DNA of 64,000 nt from Blepharisma japonicum (lineage: Eukaryota; Ciliophora; Heterotrichea; Heterotrichida; Blepharismidae): positions 369,711-433,710 of the forward strand of contig CATKHK010000034.1 in the NCBI GenBank assembly GCA_949751835.1, written 5' to 3'. This document shows positions 34,251 through 45,586 of this stretch, piece by piece; the first letter of the stretch is position 1; every line of letters starts with the position of its first letter. A program made the translations under genes and the position numbers. The notes under the pieces are model-generated. The model worked only from the letters and a program-made list of their open reading frames with translations, was not told where the DNA came from and made no database searches.

Positions 34251-35015
34251 TTCAAGATTATTCTAAAATGGTAAATATTCTATGTTGAATTCTGAAGGCT
34301 TCTGAGGTACTAGAACCTTCTTAATTCAAGTCAGCCTAAAAGCAATTTTTATAAAGTCAATTTACTAAGGGGAGTAATCAAGTTATCAAAATTAAGTTAG
34401 CAATATTATTTTGAAATTATTAAAGCAGAGATAAAGAAGATTGTGCAATAAATAACTTGATAAATTAGCCAAAACTCAAAAATACTAAAATTTGGCCATT
34501 GCAACGTGAATTATTGAAGTATAAAGCTGAAGCATCAATTTGGCTTATTGAGCGTTTTAATCAACTTTTCTATACCTGAAAAAAAAATGATTCAACTTAT
34601 TTATTAATATATAAAGAAATCATTAAATCTCATACTTTTGTTTTATATTATAATAAACATTCTAAATAGATCTATAATGAATTATTTTGATAATATTTTA
34701 ATTGCTCCCTCAAAGATTTTATAATTATCAAATACTTACTAAGCGATTTCAACATTTTTATTAGAAAGATTGACTTTATTTAAATGAATGATTTCTGATC
34801 TTTTTCCTTTTTACTATTCTAAATTTTTAAGAAAATCTTAAATTTAACAAAATTCTTTATATCGTCATAAACTCTAAGCCAATATTTACTACAATATTCT
34901 ATTATTTTTATCAAAAAGTGGATTCTATTAGATTTCTTAAGCATTTACATCAAAAATTTACAAAATATTCAAATATTTTGGAAATTTTTATTTGATTGCA
35001 AAAGAAAAGCAAATA
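34251..35015. repeat. Spacer homologous to 30151-30897
   Basis: AT-rich spacer that aligns with the spacer of the first Arf-ubiquitin unit up to about 35000, where it joins an Arf tail fragment instead. No gene is visible. Confidence 0.6.
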
Positions 35016-35103
35016 AGAGGACTAGAATGGCTTGAATCGCTATTTAAAGCTCAGAGGAAACAGCAATAATTAGAAGATTATCACAAAAACCGCAGATAAT
35101 TAA
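35016..35103 (+). pseudogene. 3' fragment of Arf-like GTPase b
   Basis: The sequence reads RGLEWLESLFKAQRK and then, after an in-frame stop, a drifted version of the family's C-terminal tail. It matches the last ~30 codons of the Arf gene at 32237. Nothing of the upstream part remains. Its place, just before the third polyubiquitin gene, shows that a third copy of the Arf-ubiquitin unit lost almost all of its Arf genes. Confidence 0.8.
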
Positions 35104-35283
35104 GTAATTATAATAACTATTTAAAATATTATTGCTTACTTAGAAATATATAGCAAAATTTGTAACATTAACTTTGCTGCATTTAGGATATTATTTAATC
35201 ATAATTACTTATAAGTTTATTTTTATATTTTAAAAGATAATTTATTATTTAAAAGGCAGAATTAAAAGAATGAGTTGATTAGC

Positions 35284-36432
<1,149 letters not shown>

Positions 36433-36455
36433 TTATTATAATAGAACCTATCAGG

Positions 36456-36491
36456 CAAACTTTAAATATGGAAGACTAGCCAATCAGATTT
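36456..36491 (-). promoter_or_regulatory. Polyubiquitin promoter element, third copy
   Basis: CTTTAAATATGG followed by CCAATCAGATTT beginning at 36480, 51 nt upstream of the ATG. It has the same order and spacing as in the other ubiquitin genes of this window. Confidence 0.5.
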
Positions 36492-36609
36492 CAAGATTAT
36501 TCTAAAATGGTAAATATTCTATATTGAATTCTGAAGGCTTCTGAGGTACTAGAACCTTCTTAGTCCAAATCAGCCTAAAAGCAATTTTTATAAAGTCAAC
36601 TTACTAAGC

Positions 36610-38173
36610 TTTTTTATATAATAAATCAGGATTAAGAAGCAAGCTGCTTTTTTTTGTTGGAATTTCAGCTTGCTCTGCTTTTTCTGTTTTAAACTGAGAA
36701 CTATCTGCTCCCTCTCCAACCAGTCCTCCTTATCAAGAATTCCCTAAACTTCCTTATGAATCTCATCCTAATACTCACTATATCTCAAAAATTCCTAAAA
36801 AAATCGGAATTATAGGAGGCGGTTTATCAGGTCTTATAACTGGAAAAATACTAAAAAGTCAAGGCTATGAGATTGAAATACTAGAAAAACAGTCAATTCC
36901 AGGTGGAGTTTGAGCAGAAAATTATGATGAAGCTGGGCTTCAATTTTCTTTTAGCTCATATTATCTACTTGATGATCCAATTAGCAACGCCCCAATGCTA
37001 CCTAGACTCGAATATTTATGACAGTGAATTAACGAAGACATCATTAAAAAATTCAATCTATTACCTTTGCTTCACTTCAATGCAGATGCAACTTCAATAA
37101 GCCAAAACGAGGATGAGTCATGACAAGTTAAGCTTTCCGATGGAAAATCAATAAATTACGATTTTTTAATATTGTGTCCAGGCCTTTATAATTTGCGAAT
37201 ATTCCTAAAATTAAAGGTGAGGAGAATTTTAAAGGAAAAATAATACATAGCAGCAAGTTTATGGATGCCAAAAAGTTATGTGAAGGAAAAAATGTTATCG
37301 TTATAGGAGGACTGAAAAGTGTATACGATATTTCTAGTATTGCAGCGAAAAATGGAGGAAAAGTTATTAATATACAAAGGCGAGCTCATTGAAATAAGCC
37401 TTATGGGAAGAAAATTTTTGGGATCAGCATAGAAAAACTGCTTTTTGCAAGATTTGGCCAATTATTTTTAATGCCAGTCGATGATGGATTTTGGCTTTAT
37501 AACTACTGTAAACCTTTAGTTAACTGATTTTACAAACAAGTTGAAAAAAAATTTAAAGAAGATCTTCCAGAATTTCTGCATCCAGATTTGCCTTATGCAT
37601 CTTCAAGGAGTGTAGACATAAATATTAGAGATAATGAAGTTATGAAAAGTACATTTCAGGCGAAATAAAACTTGTTAAAGGGACTGTTAATGAAATTACC
37701 ACAGATGGAGTTATTGTGGGGAATAATCATTATAAAGCTGATTTAATTGTTTATGCGACGGGGTTTCAGTTTAATACTTTTGGGATAGAGAAAGAAGAAG
37801 ATGGAATTTGAATGTATAGATATACAATAATTCCTGGAAAAAAAAATTCGCTATTATTGGGATGTTTAGAAATTTAGCAGCTTGTCTGGGATTTTCAATG
37901 CAAGCATGCTGACTGGCTGAAGTTCTAAGAGGAAAGGTAACTTTGCCAAAAGATGAGGATATGAAAATAGATATTGCTATTAGGAAAGAAATTGTAAGAA
38001 AATTTATTAGGCCTTGCAATAGCTTAAGCACTGTTGCAGGGGGCATTTTTTCTTATGATCCATTTATGAAAGATATGGGGCTTCAAATAAGTAGACAAAA
38101 GACTTTATTTAAACATTATTTCGATTTCTTGAATGTCGCAGACTATAAAGCGGTCATAACACATCGAGAGTAG
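36610..38173 (+). pseudogene. Decayed flavin-monooxygenase-like gene, copy 1
   Basis: Homologous over its whole length to the intact FMO at 44045. The start codon is lost (AAG where the other has ATG). A C is missing near 37195, right after the CPGLYNL segment. The region near 37635 has lost bases, and another base is missing near 37845. The remaining pieces are still recognisable: IGIIGGGLSGLITGKIL (FAD site), GGVWAENYDEAG, the HSSKF part of the FMO motif, and VYATGF. Its 5' breakpoint, about 36609, is fused to the upstream region of the third polyubiquitin gene. It is not functional as a single protein. Confidence 0.88.
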
Positions 38174-38506
38174 TCAATCATTATATTTAATTAAAGGTAA
38201 TATTTACATTAATTCCAAAAAAATGAAAAATAATTTGAAGGAATTTTCATTATCAAGTTTGCATATTTTTAACTAACTAGGCAAGTTTTTTCATGAAGAA
38301 ATGAGATATATTTGTGCTATTAAAAAATGGTTAATATTTAAATTAAAAGTTTATTTAGACTAGCAAGTATTGCATTATATAGATTTTAATTGTAGAAAAT
38401 TAATTAATAAAATCATGATTTCTTATCATCTTTCGCTAAACTAATTTATCTAATATTTTTAATGATGGCAGTGTTTAAAAGTAAGAATAAAAAAAGGCAG
38501 ATTAGC
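38174..38506. other. Short spacer, 3' flank of the diverged ubiquitin gene
   Basis: About 330 bp. The right half is recognisably the 3' flank shared by the ubiquitin genes (AATCATGATTxCTTAT and then AAAGGCAGATTAGCTTAAAGG). No gene is present. Confidence 0.6.
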
Positions 38507-38971
38507 TTAAAGGCCTCCTCTCAATCTCATCACCAGATGAAGAGTTGCATCCTTTGTGATGTTGCATTCACCAACAGTTTTATTGCCTTCTAAATTCTTA
38601 CCTGCAAAAATGAGTCTTTGATCTTCTGAAGGAATTCCATCTTTTTGCTGAATCTTGGCTTTGACATCGTTGATGGTATCAGACGATTCCACGTCTAAGG
38701 TAATTGTTTTGCCGGTTAAGGTCTTAATGAAAATATTAAAACCACCACCTTTGAGTCTAGGAATTAAGTGAATAGTTGAGTCGTTTGGTATTGTTGTAGT
38801 AGCAAGAGTTCTTCCATCTTTCAATTGTTTTCCAGCAAAAATAAGTCTTTGCTGATCTGGATGAATTCCTTCTATCTCTTGTATTTTAGCCTTAAGGTGA
38901 TCAATAGTATCTGAGGAATCAACATCAAGGGTAAGTGTGTTGCCAGTCAATGTTTTTACGAATATTCGCAT
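38507..38971 (-). CDS. Diverged tandem ubiquitin (two units), 154 aa
   Basis: Two ubiquitin-like units in an open frame. Unit 1 has changed Lys11 (to Asn), Lys33 (to Ile), Lys63 (to Asn) and Tyr59, and ends RLKGG. Unit 2 is joined by an extra Gly-Phe, and its first Met is Asn ([13 protein letters not shown]), so the standard cleavage junction is altered. Unit 2 keeps Lys63, the Ile44 region and the RLRGG plus Leu end, but has PSEDQ in place of PPDQQ. The frame is intact despite many changes, and the promoter element is kept 51 nt upstream. It could be a fused di-ubiquitin-like protein or an early pseudogene. It is the fourth ubiquitin locus in the array. Confidence 0.75.
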   Translation of the reverse strand: MRIFVKTLTGNTLTLDVDSSDTIDHLKAKIQEIEGIHPDQQRLIFAGKQLKDGRTLATTTIPNDSTIHLIPRLKGGGFNIFIKTLTGKTITLDVESSDTINDVKAKIQQKDGIPSEDQRLIFAGKNLEGNKTVGECNITKDATLHLVMRLRGGL

Positions 38972-38998
38972 TTTTATTATAGAAAGAACTTATTAAAT

Positions 38999-39033
38999 AA
39001 TCTTTAAATATGGAAAAAGAACCAATCAGATTT
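38999..39033 (-). promoter_or_regulatory. Promoter element of the diverged ubiquitin gene
   Basis: CTTTAAATATGG and CCAATCAGATTTT are retained, with CCAAT at 39022, again exactly 51 nt from the ATG. Outside this block the upstream DNA no longer resembles the other ubiquitin genes. Confidence 0.45.
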
Positions 39034-39922
39034 TAAAATTTATTGAAAATCGTTTAATTTAGTCCATATTTAATTATTTCATTCTACAATTTTACCTATA
39101 AGGCATGTGTATGTAATTGATCATAGAATTTTCTGACTAACATTTTCCATTATTTTGAATTATGCAGTTATATTTATCCCTGGATTTTCAGCAAACTATT
39201 TGAGCCAAAAATTGATATTCATTAAAAATGCCCATCAAGAAGTTAAAGAGAGCAAAATAAGTTTTGTTGAAGGATATGAATATCAATCCCTTAAGAAGAA
39301 ATCTGCAGCAAATCTAAGAGGTATGATACAAAAAAACCCTTTTTCAATTTGCCATCTGAGGGGCCTAGGCTTCACAATTTCTTTGAGGAAAGTTCACTAC
39401 TTGCGTAATCTGGTATTTTTTATTTTTGCGTTTATTATCATTTTGCAGTTCTTATAGAGCTTGTTTACTTCAAGCTGCTGTATTCTTCTTTTTGGAAGAA
39501 GCCAAAAAGAGAGTAAGCAATGGAAATTGTAAGATAATGATCAGAACTCAAAGAGAGTTATCTGCATGCAGAAGATCGGTGGAAATTATTTATATTTGCC
39601 ATTGCAGCTTTTTATTGTAATTTTGATCACCTTTTTAGTTATAAAGAGTAACATTTTTAAGAAAAGAAAGAGATATATCCAGATTAGAACACTGAGATAA
39701 ATTAGAGCATTATTATAAATAGCTCAGCTATTTTTACTTTGAATTCACTTCTCAAACAGATTTGCATCTAATATGATATGCATCAGATATAATAAAATAG
39801 AATTATCTATAAAAATAATATGCTTATGCTATAAATCAGCAAACAAATCCAGAAATAAAATTCGAAATATGTGCATAGGTTAGAAAATATGCAATTTCTA
39901 TATTATAATAATTATACTTAAT
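39034..39922. other. Spacer with possible gene relic
   Basis: A frame without ATG near its start (about 39155-39457) and a second frame (39426-39620) are open for 60-100 codons. The first contains a hydrophobic stretch (LVFFIFAFIIILQFL). I recognise neither. They could be pieces of a broken membrane-protein gene. Otherwise the region is AT-rich and empty. Confidence 0.3.
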
Positions 39923-40159
39923 ATGAATTGCTTTCTATCTTTAAAAGCTAACCCTCAGCACACTCATCTTCCTAAAAAAAATATCCAAAAATTAAAATCT
40001 GCTATCAAAAAGTTTAAAGAAAAAGGATCTAAAGTTTGGAATTTAGAAGCATACTGAAATATTAAGCATAATATTTGAAAAGATAACATATTTGGTCCCT
40101 TTAAAGAGAAAGAATGAGCTATAATAAAAATACATAAGAAATCTCAAATGAAATGATAG
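39923..40159 (+). CDS. Short divergent member of the Lys-rich 162-aa family, 78 aa
   Basis: ATG to TAG, with four TGA codons read as Trp. The first half follows the family (MNCFLSLKANPQ, IQKLKSAIKKFKEKG, AYWNIKHNI), but it ends early and lacks the coiled-coil second half. It may be a truncated relic or a small independent member. Confidence 0.45.
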
Positions 40160-40448
40160 TAAAGCCATCTTTCTAAGAGCAGTAAGAAGATGCATATAAA
40201 ATACATTTTTTGGGGTGGTTTTAACCTAGTCGGTATCAGAGATTTATATAAGTTAATAATTCATTAGAAAGGCCTTTAAGAGGCTGCCAATGAAAGGTTT
40301 AATAGCCTGATTTTTAGTAAATAGCAGTTAATATTAGTGATGTCTGGTTTTAAGAAATATTTAAAGCACAATGAAACCTATTAGACATTAGAACAGAACA
40401 GAAATATGAGAATTTTAATAAATAATTTATTTAAATATCATACTTATT

Positions 40449-40937
40449 ATGAACTGATGCTTAACTCCTGAAACTCATCCTAAATGCCTTCATCGTCCTT
40501 CTAGGCAATTCAAGAAATTGAAATCTCCTATCAAAAAGTTTCGAAACAAGAAAAAAGGATGCAAACGTCTGCAATCTCAAACATATTGAGAAATAAAGCA
40601 CATAATTCCAAAAGCACATAGGCATTCGCACTTTCGTAAGAGGAGATTAAAGTATAATAATTATGATGACACAATCTTCAGATGACCATTTTACTATGAG
40701 AATAGGACAAAAGATCCAAAAGAAGTTTATGAAAAAAAATACAAATTAAGCGAGGTTTTAGAAAGTATCGATAAAGAAACCAAAAAAATGAAAGACTTAG
40801 AAGATGTGAGAGAAAAACTAAAAGAAAACGCTGGAAAAAAGAGAAAAAGAGTGAAAAAAGATTATGAAGACCGATATATTGACTTAGGAGGGACAACTCA
40901 AACGGACAATTTAATATATCTAAGCTTATTTATATAA
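40449..40937 (+). CDS. Lys-rich coiled-coil family protein, copy A, 162 aa
   Basis: Unrecognised family. It opens only with TGA as Trp, which is why a standard reading misses it. It begins MNW(TGA)C, then has several Cys and a strongly basic first half (IKKFRNKKKGCKR and FRKRRLKYNNYDD). A likely coiled coil follows (YKLSEVLESIDKETKKMKDL and REKLKENAGKKRKRVKKDYE), and the end is LIYLSLFI. There is no signal peptide. The basic clusters could bind nucleic acid or act as nuclear signals (inference). Copies B and C have exactly the same length, and the ~120 bp before the ATG are also conserved. A relic of the FMO gene start begins 10 nt after its stop. Confidence 0.7.
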
Positions 40938-40947
40938 CATGATTATT

Positions 40948-41046
40948 ATGAAAAAGATGCTTCTTGTTTGAAATTTTAAATGTTAAAGTTTTTTATATTA
41001 AATTAAAAATTCTCTATACTCCCTCCAATATCAAGAACTCCCTAAG
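40948..41046 (+). pseudogene. Relic of the FMO gene 5' end (after copy A)
   Basis: ATGAAAAAGATGCTTCTTG aligns with the start of the intact FMO gene at 44045, and CTCCCTCCA plus ATATCAAGAACTCCCTAAG with its codons about 27-39. Stops and indels break it. Homology ends after ~100 bp. Confidence 0.6.
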
Positions 41047-41496
41047 GAAAATTTCAATTAATAACTTAGATCATTTAGGCTGTTTTATATAAATTTAACT
41101 GCAAAACAGTCATTTAATAGAATAGATAATTGCTGCTGCTTTTTATTATATTTAATATAATAATGGTCACCAGCGGTAATGCTCTAATAATTGCAAAATT
41201 ATATAATTTCCAAAGAAACTCTGCAAAAATATTTATGGATGACCATCATAATTAAATTTTAACACATATTTTTTTATTAATCCTGAATAGTGATTGTTTA
41301 TATAAGATTAGTATTGTAATTATTTTAGAATAAAAGTAATTCTATGCGAGATTATTATTTTGTAGTAAATAGCAGCTAATATTAGTGATATTTGATTTTA
41401 AGAAATATTAAAAGCACAATGAAACCTATTAGACATTAGAACAGAACAGAAATATGAGAATTTTAATAAATAATTTATTTAAATATCATACTTATT
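41047..41496. repeat. Spacer including the duplicated 5' flank of copy B
   Basis: From about 41366 to the ATG of copy B the DNA is nearly identical to 40324-40448 upstream of copy A (ACATTAGAACAGAACAGAA and neighbouring bases). The left part is AT-rich; a 30-codon frame at 41163 is probably not a gene. Confidence 0.65.
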
Positions 41497-41985
41497 ATGA
41501 ACTGATGCTTTATCCCTGAAATTCATCCTAAATGCCTTAACTGTCCTTCTAGGCAATTCAAGAAATTGAAATCTCCTATCAAAAAGTTCCGAAATAAGAA
41601 AAAAGGATGTAAATGTGCGCGTTCTCAAACATATTGAGAAATAAAACACAATATTCAGAAAAGGCATAGGTATGCGTACTTTCGTAAGAGAAGATTAAAG
41701 TATAATAATTATGATGACACAATCTTCAAAGAATATTATTACTATGGGAATCGGACAAAAGATCCAAAAGAAGTTTATGAAAAAAAATACAAATTAAGCG
41801 AGGTTTTAGAAAGTATCGATAAAGACACAAAAAATCTAAAAGACTTAGAAGATGCAATAGAAAAACTAAAAGAAAACGCTGGAAAAAAGAGAAAAAGAGT
41901 AAAAAAAGATTATGAAGACCGATATATTGACTTAGGTAGGAAAACTCAAATGGGCAATTTAATATATCTAAGCTTATTTATATAG
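41497..41985 (+). CDS. Lys-rich coiled-coil family protein, copy B, 162 aa
   Basis: Same length as copies A and C, ending in TAG. It starts MNW(TGA)CFIPEIHPKCLNCPS, which keeps a Cys cluster (Cys4, Cys13, Cys16), and continues with the basic segment, the YYYYGN motif, the coiled coil and LIYLSLFI. It is closest to copy A, and most differences lie in the first half. Unbroken frames of identical length in three copies argue that the protein is, or was recently, under selection. Function unknown. Confidence 0.7.
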
Positions 41986-41996
41986 CAATGATTATT

Positions 41997-42130
41997 ACGA
42001 TAAAGATGCTTCTTGTTTGAAATTTTAAATGTTAAAGTTTTTAATATTAAATTAAAAATTCTCTATACTCCCTCCAATATCAAGAACTCCCTAAATTTCC
42101 TTACAAACAACATCCAATTCTTAGTTAATA
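41997..42130 (+). pseudogene. Relic of the FMO gene 5' end (after copy B)
   Basis: Same arrangement as after copy A. The former ATG is ACG, and the segment CTCCCTCCAATATCAAGAAC followed by TCCCTAAATTTCCTTAC aligns with FMO codons about 27-41. It extends a little further than the relic after copy A. Confidence 0.6.
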
Positions 42131-42835
42131 TCAAAATTCTTAAAAATAACTATTATTAAAGTATCTTTATTGTAATTCTCGGATTATTTTGCTAATATTA
42201 TTGATTTTATATAACAATTCTTACCATATCATTAAATAATGAGCAAAAACATTGAAAAAATGCTTCATTTAGAAATTTTAACTAGAAAGATATTTTCCAT
42301 CTCGAAACTCATGTGTATGGTTTTGATCATTGCATCTGCTGACTAACTTTTTTTCTCCTTAAGATTTTGCTAGTTATATTTATAATTGCTTCCATAACAG
42401 CCTATGGCCAAGTAGAAACGAACTAAGGGACGTTAGTAAAGCCCTAATAGCATAAAGCCGAATATAAAGCATATTCTTCGAGATATATATACTGAGCTCA
42501 AATTTGCATTGGCAAATGTTATAGAATCAGAAGATGATTAATCAAAATAAAATAGAAAGTATAATAATAGCAACCAGGGGAAATAATTCTACTCATTACA
42601 AGTAGATATATAAACTTAGGATTTTAAAAGATACTTTGAAAAAATATTTAGAAATAAGAAAAATTTAGGAATAAAATAAATTCTATGTGATATGCTATTT
42701 TATGAGTAAATTGTTATTAATATTGGTGATATTTGATTTTGAGAAATATTAAAAACGATAATTAAGCTTTTTAAATGCTAGAACAGAACAGAAATATGAA
42801 ATTTTGATAAGAACTATTTAATTATTATTTTTATT
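42131..42835. other. AT-rich spacer with conserved 5' flank of copy C
   Basis: About 700 bp without a convincing gene. The last ~120 bp match the upstream regions of copies A and B (AATATTxGTGATATTTGATTTT and GAACAGAACAGAAATATGA). Confidence 0.55.
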
Positions 42836-43324
42836 ATGAACTGGTGCCTAACTCCTGAAATTCATCCTAAATACCTTCATTGTCCCTCAAAACAATTCAA
42901 GAAATTGAAATCTACTATCAAAACATTCAGAAATAAGAAAAAAAGATGCAAATGGGTGCTCTCTGAAACATATTGAGAAATAAAGCATAATATTCAAAAC
43001 AGGTGAAGGCATGGGCCATTTCATAAGAGTAGATTAGTGTATAATAATTACATAGCCACATACTACGAAAGATCTTATTACTATGGGAATCAAACAAACG
43101 ATATAAAAGAAGTTTATGAAAATAAATTCAAACTAAGTAAGGTTTTAGAAGCAGTCGATCGAAAAACAAAAAAGCTGAAAAACTTAGAAGATGCAATAGA
43201 AAAGCTCAAAGAAAATACTGGAAAAAAGAGAAAAAGAGTAAAAAAAGATTTTGAAAATCGATATACTGGATTAGGTAGAGAGATTTCAGTAGATAATTCA
43301 CTATATCTAAGCTACTTTATATAA
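42836..43324 (+). CDS. Lys-rich coiled-coil family protein, copy C, 162 aa
   Basis: Third full-length member, again exactly 489 nt, ending in TAA. Codon 3 is TGG, where copies A and B have TGA, direct support for TGA as Trp; two later TGA codons are Trp too. It is the most diverged full copy: the Cys cluster is partly lost (Tyr at position 13), and the basic part differs, but the coiled coil (KVLEAVDRKTKKLKNLEDAI) and the ending LYLSYFI are kept. Function unknown. Confidence 0.68.
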
Positions 43325-43396
43325 CTAGCAAGTATTATTTAAAAGGTTGTTTAGAATATCAAATGCTCAGTTTTTCTCTTTTATATTGAAAATTTT

Positions 43397-43563
43397 CTAA
43401 GGTATAGAAATAGTAGATAAGAAACAAAAAAGCTGAAAGCTTAGAAGACGCAATAGAAAAGCTTAAAGAAAAACATCGGTAAAAAGAGAAGAAGAATAAA
43501 AAAAGATTATGAAGGTGGGTATATTGAGTTAGGTAAGAAAATTTCAATACATAATTCAATTAT
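43397..43563 (+). pseudogene. Broken 3' half of a Lys-rich family member
   Basis: The DNA aligns with the coiled-coil half of copy C (GTAGATAAGAAACAAAAAAG, GCAATAGAAAAGCTTAAAGA, AAAAAAGATTATGAAGG) but has several indels and no start. It follows copy C after about 70 bp. Confidence 0.8.
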
Positions 43564-44044
43564 TTGACTCTTTCATATTATTAAAGAACAAAACCGTCAT
43601 AATTTTTTTTTATTAAGCATCTATATACTAAACACATTTACTATAATTTTTTTCAACATGTAAAACATTAAAAATGATTTTCACTATATGCATATATTCA
43701 TTTACACGTTTCATCAGCTTGACCATAAGTCTCATTTAGCGTTTTACCGTCGCATATACCTCAGCCTCTGAGGTGCAGGTAACATTTATCGGTGTGCTGA
43801 ACCGATACACCCTAAGTCTTTAAACATTCAAAGGACCATTTCAGGAAATTGTACACTTCTCCCATGACTTATCTGATAGCCAGATGAAAAAGAAACTTAT
43901 AATATAAAAATGAGTTCATGAGAGGATATTTTGCTATCAAAATTTTATATGCATCACATTTTATTATATAAGCTTCAGCGGATTAAAAATGTGTTTGCTC
44001 TAAAATGGGAGGTAGTAAGCCTCTTTATATAATTAAGCATCATT
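43564..44044. other. Spacer with two adjacent hairpins
   Basis: Most of this is AT-rich, but 43735-43890 is richer in G and C. It contains CCTCAG-CCT-CTGAGG (43759-43773) and TATCGGT-GTGCTGA-ACCGATA (43787-43807), two perfect inverted repeats 13 nt apart. No protein frame explains them. No known RNA family is recognised. Confidence 0.4.
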
Positions 44045-45586
44045 ATGAAAAAAGCTGTTTTCTTGTTAGGAGTTTCAGCAGCCTCAGCTTTTTCTGTTTT
44101 AAATTGAGAACTTTCTATCCCCTCTCCAGTCAGTCCTCCATATCAGGAGCTCCCTAAGCTTCCTTACGACTCTCACCCAAATTCTCACTTTATCTCAAAA
44201 ATTCCTAAAAAAATTGGTATTATTGGAGGAGGCCTAGCAGGCCTAGTGACTGCAAAGATTCTAAAAACTCAAGGTTACGAGGTCGAAATACTAGAAAAAC
44301 AGCCAATTCCAGGTGGAGTTTGAGCAGAAAATTATGATGAAGCTGGGCTTCAATTTTCTTTTAAGTCATATTATCTCCCTGATGATCCAATTAGCAACGC
44401 CCCAATGCTACCTAAGCTTGGATATTTACAACAGTGAATTAACGAAGACATTATTAAAAAATTCAATCTTTTACCTTTGCTTCACTTCAATGCAGATGTA
44501 ACTTTAATTAGCCAAAACGAGGATGAGTCATGACAAGTTAAGCTTTCCGATGGAAAATCAATAAATTATGATTTTTTAGTATTGTGTCCAGGTCTTTATA
44601 ATTTGCCGAATATTCCTAAAATTAAAGGTGAGGAGAATTTTAAAGGAAAAATAATACACAGCAGCAAGTTTATAAATGCCAAAAAATTATGCGAAGGAAA
44701 AAATGTTATTGTTGTAGGAGGATTGAGAAGCGCATATGATATTTCTAATATAGCAGCGAAAAATGGAGGAAAAGTTATTAATATACAAAGGCGAGTTCAT
44801 TGAAGCAAGCCTTATGGGAAGAAACTTTTTGGGATCATCATAGAAAAATTACTTTTTACAAGATTTGGCCAATTATTTTTAATGCCAGTCGATAATGGGT
44901 TTTGGCTATATAACTACTGTAAACCTTTAGTTAACTGATTTTACAAACAAGTTGAAGAAAAATTTAAAGAAGACCTTCCAGAATTTCTGCACCCAGACTT
45001 GACTTATGCATCTTCAAGGAGTGTTGACATAAATATTAGGAATGAAGAAATTATTAAAAAATATATTTCAGGTGAAATAAAGCATGTTAAAGGGACTGTT
45101 AATGAAATTACTCATGATGGAGTTATTGTGGGAGAGAATCATTATAAAGCTGATTTAATTGTTTATGCGACGGGATTTCAGATTAATACTTTTGGGTTAG
45201 AACAAGAAGAAGATGGAATTTGAATGTATAGGCATACAATAATTCCTGGAAAGAAAAATCTCGCTATTATTGGGATGTTTAAAAATGTAGGAGCTTGTCT
45301 GGGATTTTCAATACAAGCATGCTGACTAGCTGAAGTTCTCAGAGGAAAGGTAGCTTTGCCAGGAAATGAGGAAATGCAAAAAGATATTGCTATGAGGAAA
45401 GAAATTATAAGAAAATTTACTAGGCCTTGCAATATCTTAAGCACTGTTGCAGGGGGTATTTTTTCATATGATCCTTTTATGAAGGATATGGGGCTTCAAA
45501 TAAGAAGACAGAAGACTTTATTTAAACATTATTTCGGTTTCTTGGATATCGCAGACTATAAAGCGGTCATAACACATCGAGAATAA
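44045..45586 (+). CDS. Flavin-containing monooxygenase-like protein, intact copy, 513 aa
   Basis: An FMO/NAD(P)-flavoprotein with an N-terminal hydrophobic segment (AVFLLGVSAASAFSVL, signal peptide or anchor). The FAD site is IGIIGGGLAGLVTAKIL at residues 57-73. GGVWAENYDEAG follows, then the FMO signature FKGKIIHSSKF (about 199-209), and VYATGF late in the protein. The second dinucleotide motif is unusual: VVGGLRSAYDI has Leu where GxGxxA needs the second Gly, so NADPH binding may be altered. FMOs oxygenate soft nucleophiles; the substrate is unknown. The frame needs about nine TGA codons as Trp and ends in TAA. Copy 1 at 36610 is a decayed duplicate. Confidence 0.85.

Noticed and set aside
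36903-37100. Plus-strand frames at 36903 and 44313 that look alike in both FMO copies
   Set aside because: They are a shifted frame of the FMO gene; similarity only reflects the duplication.
38507-44045. Programmed +1 frameshifting as a general explanation for broken frames
   Set aside because: The FMO copy 1 has several different defects including a lost start codon, so decay explains it; I keep the frameshift idea only for the Arf genes.
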